Source: CAZMJG01 sp964576365 (lineage in GTDB: Bacteria > Patescibacteriota > Microgenomatia > UBA1406 > GWC2-37-13). From it: a stretch of 23,514 nucleotides of DNA. Of the stretch, positions 1-7,234 are shown piece by piece. How positions within the stretch are numbered: the first letter of the stretch is position 1; the number at the start of each line of letters is the position of its first letter. Position numbers and translations under genes: made by a program. The stretch lies in assembly GCA_964576365.1 (NCBI GenBank), contig CAZNUT010000020.1, forward strand, positions 1 through 23,514. The letters run 5' to 3'. The notes under the pieces were generated by a model, which searched no databases, had not been told where the DNA came from, and worked only from the letters and a program-made list of their open reading frames with translations.

Positions 1-68
1 GAGGGGACTTTGCCATTTTCCAGTTGTGGGGGGATATGATCCAATGCTACTAATTCAACAAGAGACAT
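1..68 (-). CDS. Possible divergent gene, 5' end only (partial)
   Basis: An ATG at 68-66 on the minus strand opens a frame that runs without a stop to the window edge. It gives 22 residues beginning MSLVELVALDHIPPQLENGK. It would be transcribed away from the t6A gene at 124, and a palindromic TATAAT box lies between the two. The fragment is too short to assign a family, and a random open frame of this length is quite possible. No Shine-Dalgarno sequence is seen upstream of the ATG. Confidence 0.35.
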   Translation of the reverse strand, partial: MSLVELVALDHIPPQLENGKVP

Positions 69-93
69 ATGTGAATAAAATGAGTAATAATTT

Positions 94-105
94 GTATAAT
101 TATAC
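94..105. promoter_or_regulatory. Palindromic, possibly bidirectional -10 box
   Basis: The 12-base perfect palindrome GTATAATTATAC contains TATAAT on the plus strand (95-100) and TATAAT on the minus strand (104-99). It sits between the start at 124 and the possible divergent start at 68. It could place short-leader transcripts in both directions. No good -35 hexamer is visible for either direction, so this is only a candidate. Confidence 0.4.
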
Positions 106-123
106 TCTAGTTTTTGTTATAGG

Positions 124-1203
124 ATGAAAATAATATCAATAGACCAACAGGATAATAAATACGTCCGCGAAGCCGTGAGCTGCATAAAGAGCGGCGGACT
201 GGTGGTATTTCCCTCAGATACAGTCTATGGGCTTCTCGTCGACGCCACAAATGAAAAGGCAGTTGAAAAACTTATTCGTTTTAAGAATCGGCCTCCCGGC
301 AAAGCGATTTCGGTATTTGTATCTGATTTACAGATGTTCGCAGAAACAGTGTATGTAGATCAAAAACAGGAACAATTATTGCAACAATTTCTCCCCGGTC
401 CCTACACTATTGTTCTTCCTTCGACACATATTGTGCAAAAAAAACTTGAATCAGAAAAAGGCACGCTGGGTGTCCGTATTCCAGAGTATCAGCCAGTTAT
501 TGCCTTAGTACAAGCCTTTGGCAAACCCATCACTGCCACATCTGCAAATCTTGGCGGTAAAAGTCCGCATTATTCTATTCAATCATTGCTGAATCAGCTT
601 CCACAAGAAAAAAAGGACTTGATCGATCTTATCGTTGATGCGGGACAATTGCCACGCCATCTTCCTTCAACCGTTATGGACTTGAGCGGAGAAACTATTT
701 CATACATGCGCCGTGGAGATCTGGTACCGCAAGACGCAGAAAGTTTTACTTCTGCATCACCTTCTCAAACCGGGAAAATAGGAGTGTATCTTATGCGACA
801 TGCTCTTGATAAGGCACAAGGAAAACCTGTTGTGCTGATACTGCAAGGAGATCTGGGAGCCGGCAAAACAGTAATTGCAAAAGCCATTGGTAACTATTTT
901 GGTATCTCGAAAGTGGTTTCTCCCAGCTATGTTATTTATTATGAGTATCCAATCGTTGAGAAAACTGTTGGTTATACTCGTTTGGTACATGCAGATCTTT
1001 ATAATATTCAGGAAGAAAATGAGTTTGAGCATTTGGGGATAGATGAATTATTAAAGTCAGAAACGGTGGTGGTGATAGAGTGGGGAGAGAAGCTCGGGAG
1101 TTTATATCAAAAATTAAAAGAACGAGCTATTGTTTTAAGTATGCTTATCATCCCATCGTCTGAGAAAGAACGGGTGATAAAGTGGAAGCTGGGAAAGGAA
1201 TAA
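124..1203 (+). CDS. tsaC-tsaE: Fused TsaC-TsaE: threonylcarbamoyl-AMP synthase plus t6A ATPase
   Basis: This 359-residue protein joins two steps of tRNA t6A37 synthesis. Residues about 1-205 are a Sua5/YciO/YrdC (TsaC) domain, with the characteristic opening GGLVVFPSDTVYGL, the KNRPPGKAISVFV stretch and ITATSANLGG. This domain makes threonylcarbamoyl-AMP from threonine, bicarbonate and ATP. Residues about 215-359 are TsaE, with a P-loop GDLGAGKT at 242-249, then SPSYVIYYEY, HADLYNI and VVVIEWGEKLG, all expected for the ATPase that supports TsaD. The ATG at 124 directly follows AGG with no spacer, so ribosome binding is unusual and the leader may be very short. The next gene is TsaD, the partner of both activities. 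Separate genes are the common arrangement, so the fusion is notable. TsaB is not in the window. Confidence 0.93.
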   Translation: MKIISIDQQDNKYVREAVSCIKSGGLVVFPSDTVYGLLVDATNEKAVEKLIRFKNRPPGKAISVFVSDLQMFAETVYVDQKQEQLLQQFLPGPYTIVLPSTHIVQKKLESEKGTLGVRIPEYQPVIALVQAFGKPITATSANLGGKSPHYSIQSLLNQLPQEKKDLIDLIVDAGQLPRHLPSTVMDLSGETISYMRRGDLVPQDAESFTSASPSQTGKIGVYLMRHALDKAQGKPVVLILQGDLGAGKTVIAKAIGNYFGISKVVSPSYVIYYEYPIVEKTVGYTRLVHADLYNIQEENEFEHLGIDELLKSETVVVIEWGEKLGSLYQKLKERAIVLSMLIIPSSEKERVIKWKLGKE

Positions 1204-1206
1204 TTA

Positions 1207-1275
1207 CCAAGTAACAAATATTAATTTCCAAGTAACAATTACTGATACCTGTCTACCGGCAGCAGGCGGGATGAC
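1207..1275. repeat. Direct repeats plus CCGGCAG-type repeat module between tsaCE and tsaD
   Basis: CCAAGTAACAA occurs twice, at 1207-1217 and 1228-1238, exactly 21 bases apart. The decamer AATTTCCAAG (1223-1232) recurs in reverse orientation at 8185 and 8227. Downstream, 1249-1275 holds a GC-richer imperfect palindrome around CTACCGGCAGCAGGCGGGAT, unlike the AT-rich surroundings. It looks like a dispersed intergenic repeat. Confidence 0.5.
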
Positions 1276-1349
1276 ATATATTTTTGTCACCTGCTATATA
1301 TTACATAAAATACGCTACATGTTATACGTTTCACGTTACACAAACTAAC

Positions 1350-2405
1350 TTGAAAAACTATATATTAGCTATTGACACATCTGCTGACGATACCTGCGCC
1401 GCTGTTGTACAGGGACGAAAAGTCATTTCCCATGTCGAATATTCGCAGGTGTCACTTCATACTCAATGGGGTGGTATCTATCCATCTGTGGCAAAGAGAG
1501 CACATCAGGAGCATATAGACTTGGTAATACAAAAGGCGATCAAGAATTCAGGATTAAGAATTGACCAAATAGATGCAGTTGCGGTGACGTATGGTCCCGG
1601 GCTCGCCATCGCTCTTGAAGTAGGTATTCGTAAAGCAAAAGACATTTGTCTCCAGTTCAACAAGCCATTGATCCCTGTGAATCACATGGAAGGACATTTG
1701 TACTCGAGTTTTATCCAAAACAGTGCCGGCAATCCAGCCCGGGAATTTGCATTTCCTATACTCGGTTTGTTGGTCTCGGGAGGACATACAGAACTGATCT
1801 TGTTTAAAGATCATCTCACGTATGAAATTCTGGGTGAAACACTGGACGATGCTGCTGGCGAGTCTTTGGATAAGGCTGCCCGGATGCTGGGGTTTGGGTA
1901 TCCTGGTGGTCCTGTGATCGAGCGGATAGCCAATGAAATAGAGAATGAAGACATATATAAATTTCCAAGACCCATGTGGAAAAGTCGCGAAATGGACTTT
2001 TCATACTCAGGATTAAAAACAGCGTTTCTTTACTTTTTGCAGAAAATGGATGAAAAAGAGAAGTTGGAAAAATTGCCGTATTTGGCCAGTTCATTTCAGG
2101 AAGCGGTGTATGCATCTCTTTTGCAAAAAACAGAGATGGCTTTGAAAAAATATGATATAAACCGGATGGTGCTCGGGGGAGGTGTTGCGGTAAATAGACG
2201 CTTGCGTTTTCTTATCAGGAAACTCATGTTAAAATATAGAGGCTCTGTATATTTTCCACCATATAAATACCTCAATTTTGATAATGCGGCAATGATCGGG
2301 ATAGTAGGATCGTACCGTTACGAAAAAGGTCTTTTTGCAAAACAAATTGAAAATATTGAGCGAGTGCCAAGATTAACATTGACGCACTCATCTATAGATC
2401 ATTAA
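1350..2405 (+). CDS. tsaD: TsaD, tRNA threonylcarbamoyladenosine transferase
   Basis: This is the Kae1/YgjD/TsaD family enzyme that moves the threonylcarbamoyl group from threonylcarbamoyl-AMP onto A37 of ANN-decoding tRNAs. The frame can be extended to a TTG at 1284, but family alignment favours the TTG at 1350. That start gives LKNYILAIDTSADDTCAA, matching the usual family N-terminus, and a normal length of 351 residues. The metal site is visible as NHMEGHLYS (H112 and H116). LLVSGGHTEL, SFQEAVYASLL, LGGGVAVNRRLR and the late Asp ligand in NFDNAAMIG are also present. It lies downstream of the TsaC-TsaE fusion and only 9 bases before sufC, so t6A and SUF genes may share a transcript. No Shine-Dalgarno sequence is evident. 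Confidence 0.95.
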   Translation: MKNYILAIDTSADDTCAAVVQGRKVISHVEYSQVSLHTQWGGIYPSVAKRAHQEHIDLVIQKAIKNSGLRIDQIDAVAVTYGPGLAIALEVGIRKAKDICLQFNKPLIPVNHMEGHLYSSFIQNSAGNPAREFAFPILGLLVSGGHTELILFKDHLTYEILGETLDDAAGESLDKAARMLGFGYPGGPVIERIANEIENEDIYKFPRPMWKSREMDFSYSGLKTAFLYFLQKMDEKEKLEKLPYLASSFQEAVYASLLQKTEMALKKYDINRMVLGGGVAVNRRLRFLIRKLMLKYRGSVYFPPYKYLNFDNAAMIGIVGSYRYEKGLFAKQIENIERVPRLTLTHSSIDH

Positions 2406-2414
2406 ATATATTCT

Positions 2415-3125
2415 ATGCTTTCTTTACACAATCTTACGGTCGGCATTGGCGATAAGGTTATTTTGCATGATTTTTCATATGAATTTGAAAAAGGGAAGAC
2501 GTACGCTATCATGGGTCCCAATGGCTCTGGTAAATCGACTCTCGCATATAGCATCATGGGAAATCCGTTATATGAGGTAAAAGGTAAAAGTGCACTGGTA
2601 AAAGTTGACGGTGAGGATGTCACAGAGCTCGAAATAGATGAGCGTGCGAAAAAAGGCATTTTTCTTTCATTTCAGACTCCACTTGCGCTTACAGGAGTCC
2701 GTGCATATCAGCTCTTGCAGATGGCTCTGCAGGGTGTAAAAGATCCTCTTACGATCCGTCAGGAAGCTCAAAAATATGCAAAAGAACTGGGGATAAAGGA
2801 AGAATTATTAAATAGATCATTAAACGATGGTGCGTCGGGAGGCGAGCGCAAAAAAATGGAGGTTTTGCAGGCTGCGGTGCTTGATAAAAAAGTGTTGATT
2901 TTTGATGAGGTAGATACTGGAGTTGATGTGGATTCGCTCAAGACTATTGCTCATTTTCTCAAAAAACATCAGAAAGATCGCACGTACATTATCATCACCC
3001 ACTATAATCGTATTCTTCATCACCTAAAGCCCGATCAGGTCATTGTACTCATGGATGGAAAGATCAAAAAAGTCGGAGATCATACACTTGCGGAAGAAAT
3101 TGAAAAGAAAGGTTATCAATTTTAG
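2415..3125 (+). CDS. sufC: SufC, Fe-S assembly ATPase
   Basis: The 236-residue ABC-type ATPase of the SUF scaffold complex SufBC2D drives conformational change during Fe-S cluster assembly in the cytoplasm. It shows Walker A GPNGSGKST (34-42), signature SGGERKKME (from residue 141) and the SufC-specific Walker B region VLIFDEVDTGVDVDSL. The late His switch lies in YIIITHYNR. Length and the ATG start fit the family. It follows tsaD by 9 bases. Its usual partner sufB does not follow directly, because a transposase-like gene of about 0.5 kb occupies the gap. Identification is secure. Confidence 0.95.
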   Translation: MLSLHNLTVGIGDKVILHDFSYEFEKGKTYAIMGPNGSGKSTLAYSIMGNPLYEVKGKSALVKVDGEDVTELEIDERAKKGIFLSFQTPLALTGVRAYQLLQMALQGVKDPLTIRQEAQKYAKELGIKEELLNRSLNDGASGGERKKMEVLQAAVLDKKVLIFDEVDTGVDVDSLKTIAHFLKKHQKDRTYIIITHYNRILHHLKPDQVIVLMDGKIKKVGDHTLAEEIEKKGYQF

Positions 3126-3161
3126 ATTTTCACTATTTTATTTTTATATAAGTGAGTTTGA

Positions 3162-3187
3162 GTAGTGACAAGTCGCGACTTGTCACT
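3162..3187 (+). repeat. REP-like GTAG-footed perfect palindrome at the RAYT start
   Basis: GTAG at 3162-3165 is followed by the perfect palindrome TGACAAGTCGCGACTTGTCA (3166-3185). With its flanking bases the dyad covers 3164-3187, 24 bases without a mismatch. A GTAG foot followed by a hairpin is the known architecture of REP sequences processed by RAYT proteins. The element ends one base before the best ATG of the RAYT gene, and it has an inverted near-copy at 3460-3483. Confidence 0.8.
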
Positions 3188-3188
3188 G

Positions 3189-3710
3189 ATGAATAATATG
3201 CAAATTCGAAAACAAAACCGAATGCCAGGGTTTGATTACGCATCAACCGCGTGGTATTACGTGACCGTGTGTCCAAAAAGTAAAAAAGAATGGTTTGGTA
3301 CGATTTCACAAGAACATATTCACATCAATGGCAATGGAATAATTTTGAGAAATCAATGGTTATGGCTTGCCTTACAGTATCCTTATGTTAACGTTTACGA
3401 TTTTGTCATTATGCCTGACCATTTTCACGGAATATTATCTATTAGCTCTCCTCATCAGATGACAGGTCACGACCTGTCACTACAGAATAGTTTGAAAATT
3501 AAAACACTTTCTCAACTCATTGGTGCTTTTAAGACTACATCTTCGAAGCTGATTCATCAATCAGGGTGTGAAAATTTTATATGGCAACGATCATATTATG
3601 ACCATATTGTGCGCAATCAAGTTGATTATATGCGTATACGAAAATATATATTTGAAAATCCGTTGCACTGGTATCTTGATAATCGAAATTTAGCATTCAA
3701 AATGATATGA
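3189..3710 (+). CDS. REP-associated tyrosine transposase (RAYT, Y1/HUH family)
   Basis: This is a single-domain HUH nuclease of the IS200-like/RAYT family (COG1943 type), which cuts and rejoins single-stranded REP hairpins. The N-terminal motif is TAWYYVTVCPKSKKEWFG. The HUH-type metal pair lies in VIMPDHFHGIL. The C-terminal block WQRSYYDHIVRNQVDYMRIR, followed by ENPLHW, holds the candidate catalytic tyrosines; I cannot say which one is used. ATG 3189 gives 173 residues. ATG 3198 is an alternative, and GTG 3165 would start inside the REP palindrome. It splits sufC from sufB, and its TGA overlaps the sufB ATG by four bases (ATGA), so it has become part of the operon without breaking it. A second REP-like palindrome lies inside its coding sequence. 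The frame looks intact. Confidence 0.88.
   Translation: MNNMQIRKQNRMPGFDYASTAWYYVTVCPKSKKEWFGTISQEHIHINGNGIILRNQWLWLALQYPYVNVYDFVIMPDHFHGILSISSPHQMTGHDLSLQNSLKIKTLSQLIGAFKTTSSKLIHQSGCENFIWQRSYYDHIVRNQVDYMRIRKYIFENPLHWYLDNRNLAFKMI
3460..3483 (-). repeat. Second REP-like palindrome, inside the RAYT coding sequence
   Basis: TGACAGGTCACGACCTGTCA (3460-3479) is a palindrome with a single central mismatch pair and is followed by CTAC (3480-3483). On the minus strand it therefore reads GTAG plus hairpin, the inverse orientation of the copy at 3162. It is translated as part of a loop reading TGHDLSLQ, between the HUH motif and the C-terminal tyrosine block. Confidence 0.75.
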
Positions 3711-5104
3711 CGGCACAAGACGATATACAATTTGACTACAAATACGGTTTTTCGATGCCGGAGAAGCCGGTATTCAAGTCCCGCAAAGGGCTTGATGAAG
3801 ACGTGGTCAAACAAATATCTGCGATCAAAGATGAACCTGCCTGGATGACCGAATTTCGTCTCAAATCATATCGTATTTTTTTGGAGAAAAAAATGCCCTC
3901 CTGGGGGCCAGATCTTTCACGCATCAATTTTGACGAAATTTATTATTACCTCAAGCCGACCGAAAAACAGGCAAACAGATGGGAGGATCTCCCGGCTGAG
4001 ATCAAAGAAACGTATGATCGTATAGGTGTACCAGAGGCTGAAAAGAAATTTCTTGCAGGTGTGTCTGCACAGTACGAAAGTGAAGTCGTATATGAAAGTA
4101 TCAATAAAGAGCTCACCAAACAAGGTGTCCTGTTTTGTGACATGGATACAGGTCTTCGTAAATATCCTGCATTGGTCAAGGAGTATTTTGGTACTTTGAT
4201 ACCCCCACATGACAATAAATTCGCTGCACTCAATTCTGCAGTGTGGTCCGGAGGCTCATTTGTATATGTACCAAAAGGTATAAAAGTCAAACTCCCACTG
4301 CAGGCATACTTTCGTATCAACGCCGAACGTTTTGGTCAGTTTGAACGGACACTCATCATCGCAGAAGAAGGAAGTGACGTACACTATATCGAAGGATGTA
4401 CTGCGCCAATTTATACTACAGATTCATTGCATTCAGCAGTCGTAGAAATCTTTGTCAAAAAAAATGCAAAAGTACGTTATACCACAGTTCAAAACTGGAG
4501 TAAAAATGTCTACAATCTCGTCACCAAACGTGCACGGGCAGACGCGTATGGAGCTATGGAATGGATCGATTGCAATATCGGCAGTCAGATCACGATGAAG
4601 TACCCCAGTGTTTATTTGTATGGAGAAGGTGCGCGAGGTGAAGTATTGTCTATCGCGTTTGCAGCCAAAGATCAGTTACAAGACGCAGGCGCCAAAATGA
4701 TGCATTTTGCTCCGCGTACATCGTCACGCATCATTTCCAAATCCATATCACGTGATGGTGGCAGGACTTCTTATAGAGGACTCGTACAAGTTATGCCAGA
4801 AGCGGTGGGTTCGTCCGTGTATGTTTCATGTGACGCACTTATCATCGACGAGCATTCACGTTCAGACACCTACCCTTACATGAAAATCAAACAAAATGAC
4901 GCTGAGATTCAGCACGAAGCAACAGTTGAAAAGCTCGGAGATGAAAAATTATGTTATCTGATGTCCCGTGGATTGAGCAAGGCAGAAGCAGAAAGTTTAT
5001 TGGTTCTGGGATTTGTGGAGCCGGTCAAAAAAGAAATTCCCCTTGAGTACTCAGTTGAACTGAATCGATTGATACAACTTGAGATGGCGGGAAGTGTAGG
5101 TTAG
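3707..5104 (+). CDS. sufB: SufB, Fe-S cluster scaffold
   Basis: This 465-residue beta-helix protein is the scaffold on which SufBC2D builds Fe-S clusters. Conserved features include DYKYGFSMPEKPVF with GLDEDVVKQISAIKDEPAWM at the N-terminus, SGGSFVYVPKG, and the assembly site VSCDALIIDEHSRSDTYPY with Cys375. That Cys corresponds to the essential E. coli SufB Cys405. The motif IQHEATVEKLGDEKL, with the conserved Glu, follows. The ATG at 3707 overlaps the stop of the RAYT gene as ATGA, implying translational coupling to a transposase-like gene. The N-terminus looks native, so the insertion did not truncate it. Its TAG stop is the first part of a heptanucleotide repeat run. Confidence 0.96.
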   Translation: MTAQDDIQFDYKYGFSMPEKPVFKSRKGLDEDVVKQISAIKDEPAWMTEFRLKSYRIFLEKKMPSWGPDLSRINFDEIYYYLKPTEKQANRWEDLPAEIKETYDRIGVPEAEKKFLAGVSAQYESEVVYESINKELTKQGVLFCDMDTGLRKYPALVKEYFGTLIPPHDNKFAALNSAVWSGGSFVYVPKGIKVKLPLQAYFRINAERFGQFERTLIIAEEGSDVHYIEGCTAPIYTTDSLHSAVVEIFVKKNAKVRYTTVQNWSKNVYNLVTKRARADAYGAMEWIDCNIGSQITMKYPSVYLYGEGARGEVLSIAFAAKDQLQDAGAKMMHFAPRTSSRIISKSISRDGGRTSYRGLVQVMPEAVGSSVYVSCDALIIDEHSRSDTYPYMKIKQNDAEIQHEATVEKLGDEKLCYLMSRGLSKAEAESLLVLGFVEPVKKEIPLEYSVELNRLIQLEMAGSVG

Positions 5105-5130
5105 CTGATAGCTTTTAGTTGTTAGGTTTT
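5103..5130 (+). repeat. Heptanucleotide repeat run filling the sufB-sufD gap
   Basis: Four contiguous heptads AGCTGAT, AGCTTTT, AGTTGTT and AGGTTTT follow one another from the AG of the sufB TAG stop. A short AGATC then leads into the sufD ATG at 5136. The run belongs to the same A-R-N-T-N-W-T family as the arrays at 6990 and 8038. Confidence 0.75.
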
Positions 5131-5135
5131 AGATC

Positions 5136-5726
5136 ATGAAATTTATACATATTAAGGAACAAGGAGATCAGAGACTGCAGTTTGATGTAGCTGGCAGATA
5201 TGTGGTTTTTTTTGAAAATATTTCTGGTAAGTTGACTTTTGACATCACCAGTTCAGAAGTTGAATTGTTTATATACGGATTATATATTGGGAAAAGCAAA
5301 GATGTATTTCATATTGAGACAGTCCAGAGACATCAGGCGCCCGGCTCGCTGTCTGACTTGCTTATCAAAGGAGTTTTTAGCGATGAATCAAAATGTATAT
5401 ATCAAGGCCTGATCAGACTTGAAAAGGAAGCTCAACAAAGTCATGCATATCAAAAAAATCAGAATCTTATTTTATCACCCGATTCATTTGTAGATTCACG
5501 ACCATTTCTGGAAATTCTTGCAAATGATGTATTTTGCACACATGGTTCGACTACCGGAAAATTAAATAAGGATATGATTTTGTATCTACGTTCGCGAGCA
5601 TTATCTCAAAAACAGGCAGAAGCTCTCCTCATTAATGGATTTATTAATGAAGTGTATGAAAAAGTCCAAAGCGAACAGCCTGATTTTATGCAAAATCATA
5701 CACGCCTTCAATCCGCGGGAGTATAA
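5136..5726 (+). CDS. sufD: Short SufD-like scaffold subunit
   Basis: At 196 residues this is under half the usual SufD length of about 420. The part present matches the C-terminal half of the SufB/SufD beta-helix and the terminal helix. Visible landmarks are APGSLSDLLIKGVF, YQGLIRLEKEAQQSHAYQKN, FLEILANDVFCTHGSTTGKL and YLRSRALSQKQAEALLINGF. His136 in the CTHG motif aligns with E. coli SufD His360, which faces SufB Cys405 at the assembly interface. The key partner residue is thus kept while the N-terminal helical part is missing. The ATG start directly follows a heptad repeat and no upstream SufD sequence is seen, so this looks like a genuinely short protein. It probably pairs with SufB and SufC. 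Confidence 0.85.
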   Translation: MKFIHIKEQGDQRLQFDVAGRYVVFFENISGKLTFDITSSEVELFIYGLYIGKSKDVFHIETVQRHQAPGSLSDLLIKGVFSDESKCIYQGLIRLEKEAQQSHAYQKNQNLILSPDSFVDSRPFLEILANDVFCTHGSTTGKLNKDMILYLRSRALSQKQAEALLINGFINEVYEKVQSEQPDFMQNHTRLQSAGV

Positions 5727-5732
5727 TAGGGC

Positions 5733-6983
5733 ATGTCTCCCCTGCAACATATCAAAAAAGATTTTCCTGTTTTTGGCACGCACCCCCGGCTTGCGTATTG
5801 TGATTCAGCAGCAACTACGCTCAAACCAAAAAGCGTTATCGATAAAATAAAAGAGTACTACGTGGAGTATCCGGCCAGTGTGCACAGGGGATTGTATTAT
5901 CTGGCTGAGCAGGCGACTGAAGAATTTGAAGCAACAAGAAATGTAGTTTCACTTTTTATCCATGCCCGTCGACCAGAAGAAATAGTTTTTGTAAAAAATA
6001 CAACTGAAGGATTGAATCTTTTGGCATCATCACTGAGTTCCTACCTAGCCATAAGGGAAAAAGATGAATTGTTGGTCACACAGATGGAGCATCATGCTAA
6101 CTTCATCCCGTGGCAGCAGATCGCACTTCGTACAAAAGCACGACTGAGGTATATCCCCATGACAGACGATTACTTGCTAGATGTGTCGAAGTTTACTTCT
6201 CAAGATTCAACAGCATATGTATCAAAAAACACAAAAATTGTCGCACTCTCCCTCATTTCCAATGTCACTGGAACTATTCACCCTGTCAAAAAAATTATTT
6301 CTCAGATCAGAAGCATCAATCCGTATGTGATTGTTGTAGTCGATGCTGCTCAGGCTGCGGGACATATGGCTATCAATGTGCAGGAGCTGGGTGCAGATTT
6401 TGTAGTATTTTCCGGACACAAGATGCTCGGTCCGACAGGCGTAGGTGTGGTATGGGGCAGATATGATCTCTTTTCCAAACTCCCGCCATACCAGACAGGC
6501 GGCGGTATGATACGTAATGTGACATTTGACGAGAGTGAGTTTGATAGTTTGCCTGGCAGATTTGAAGCGGGAACACCTGATATTCCATCTGTTATAGCGT
6601 TAAAAACTGCAATTGAGTATATAGATTATATCGGCTTAGATATTATTCATAAACACGAGAGAAAGATTGCAACACATTGTATAAATCGTTTACATGAGGT
6701 ATTTGGTGAGCATATTCATATTTACACCCCTCCTCATGAAGACGAGAGGAGTGGTATCGTGTCTTTTTCGTTTACTGGTATTCATCCTCACGACATAGCT
6801 CAGGTTTTAGATGAAGACGAGATTGCTGTACGCGCGGGGCATCATTGCGCTCAGCCTCTACATACATCGTTGGGTGTTGCGGCTACCACACGTGCGAGTT
6901 TTTATTTGTATAATGACGAATCTGATGTTGAACGGTTCGTAGTGTCACTTAGTCGTGCTCGCGATCTGTTTGGCGTCAAATAA
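5733..6983 (+). CDS. sufS: SufS, PLP-dependent cysteine desulfurase
   Basis: The 416-residue class V aminotransferase-fold enzyme releases sulfur from cysteine and passes it as persulfide to SufU. The start resembles the family (IKKDFPVFG, then LAYCDSAATTLKP). It shows the PLP histidine region MEHHANFIPWQ, VVVDAAQAAGHM, the Schiff-base Lys230 in FSGHKMLGPTGVGVVWG and the persulfide Cys372 in AVRAGHHCAQPLH. The RAGHHCAQP form is typical of SufS, not IscS/NifS. It begins 6 bases after the sufD stop. Its TAA leads into a long heptanucleotide array that separates it from sufU. Confidence 0.96.
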   Translation: MSPLQHIKKDFPVFGTHPRLAYCDSAATTLKPKSVIDKIKEYYVEYPASVHRGLYYLAEQATEEFEATRNVVSLFIHARRPEEIVFVKNTTEGLNLLASSLSSYLAIREKDELLVTQMEHHANFIPWQQIALRTKARLRYIPMTDDYLLDVSKFTSQDSTAYVSKNTKIVALSLISNVTGTIHPVKKIISQIRSINPYVIVVVDAAQAAGHMAINVQELGADFVVFSGHKMLGPTGVGVVWGRYDLFSKLPPYQTGGGMIRNVTFDESEFDSLPGRFEAGTPDIPSVIALKTAIEYIDYIGLDIIHKHERKIATHCINRLHEVFGEHIHIYTPPHEDERSGIVSFSFTGIHPHDIAQVLDEDEIAVRAGHHCAQPLHTSLGVAATTRASFYLYNDESDVERFVVSLSRARDLFGVK

Positions 6984-6989
6984 GGTTTA

Positions 6990-7073
6990 AGGTTTTAGGT
7001 GTTAGCTTTTAGTTAATAAGTAATAGGTAATAGGTAATAGGTAATAAGTAATAAGTAATAGGTAATAAGTAAT
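6990..7073 (+). repeat. Twelve-unit heptanucleotide tandem array
   Basis: Twelve contiguous 7-base units run without a gap: AGGTTTT, AGGTGTT, AGCTTTT, AGTTAAT, AAGTAAT, AGGTAAT three times, AAGTAAT twice, AGGTAAT and AAGTAAT. A partial AGGTG follows, and a looser unit precedes it right after the sufS stop. The array carries stop codons in all frames of the plus strand when read through, so it is not coding. It is too short-period for CRISPR. Confidence 0.9.
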
Positions 7074-7108
7074 AGGTGTATATCGTAAAATGTGAAATGT
7101 TCCTTTTT

Positions 7109-7190
7109 CGTCATCCTGAATTTGTTTCAGGATCTCAAGTAATAAGTAAAAGCATGCTCTCCGAGTCGGAGGGTGAAAAGGTAATAAGAT
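7109..7190. repeat. Two hairpin elements with heptads between and after them
   Basis: ATCCTGAA (7113-7120) and TTCAGGAT (7126-7133) form an 8-bp stem with a 5-base loop, inside the common intergenic palindrome CGTCATCCTGAA...TTCAGGATCTC. Heptads AAGTAAT and AAGTAAA resume directly after it (7138-7150). A second dyad, CTCCGAGTCGGAG (7158-7170), follows, then another heptad AGGTAAT (7181-7187). The hairpins look inserted into a once longer heptad array upstream of sufU. Confidence 0.6.
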
Positions 7191-7234
7191 TTTTAATTTT
7201 TCGTTACATATTAGAAATTAGTCATTTATTTTTT

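Noticed and set aside
1284..1349. N-terminal extension of TsaD from TTG 1284
   Set aside because: The added 22 residues do not match the family, whose N-terminus aligns at TTG 1350.
3189..3710. Complete IS200/IS605 insertion sequence
   Set aside because: There is no tnpB and no clear left and right end hairpins flanking the gene. The single tyrosine nuclease with GTAG-footed REP hairpins fits a RAYT better.
3946..4320. 124-residue minus-strand frame inside sufB
   Set aside because: It is antisense to conserved SufB sequence, with no supporting motif or start context.
6984..7076. Possible CRISPR or other direct-repeat array after sufS
   Set aside because: The period is seven bases with no unique spacers and no cas genes nearby. 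It is a simple heptad tandem repeat.
7076..7234. N-terminal extension of SufU from GTG 7076
   Set aside because: The extension would translate heptad repeats and two hairpin elements, and SufU homology begins only after GTG 7235.
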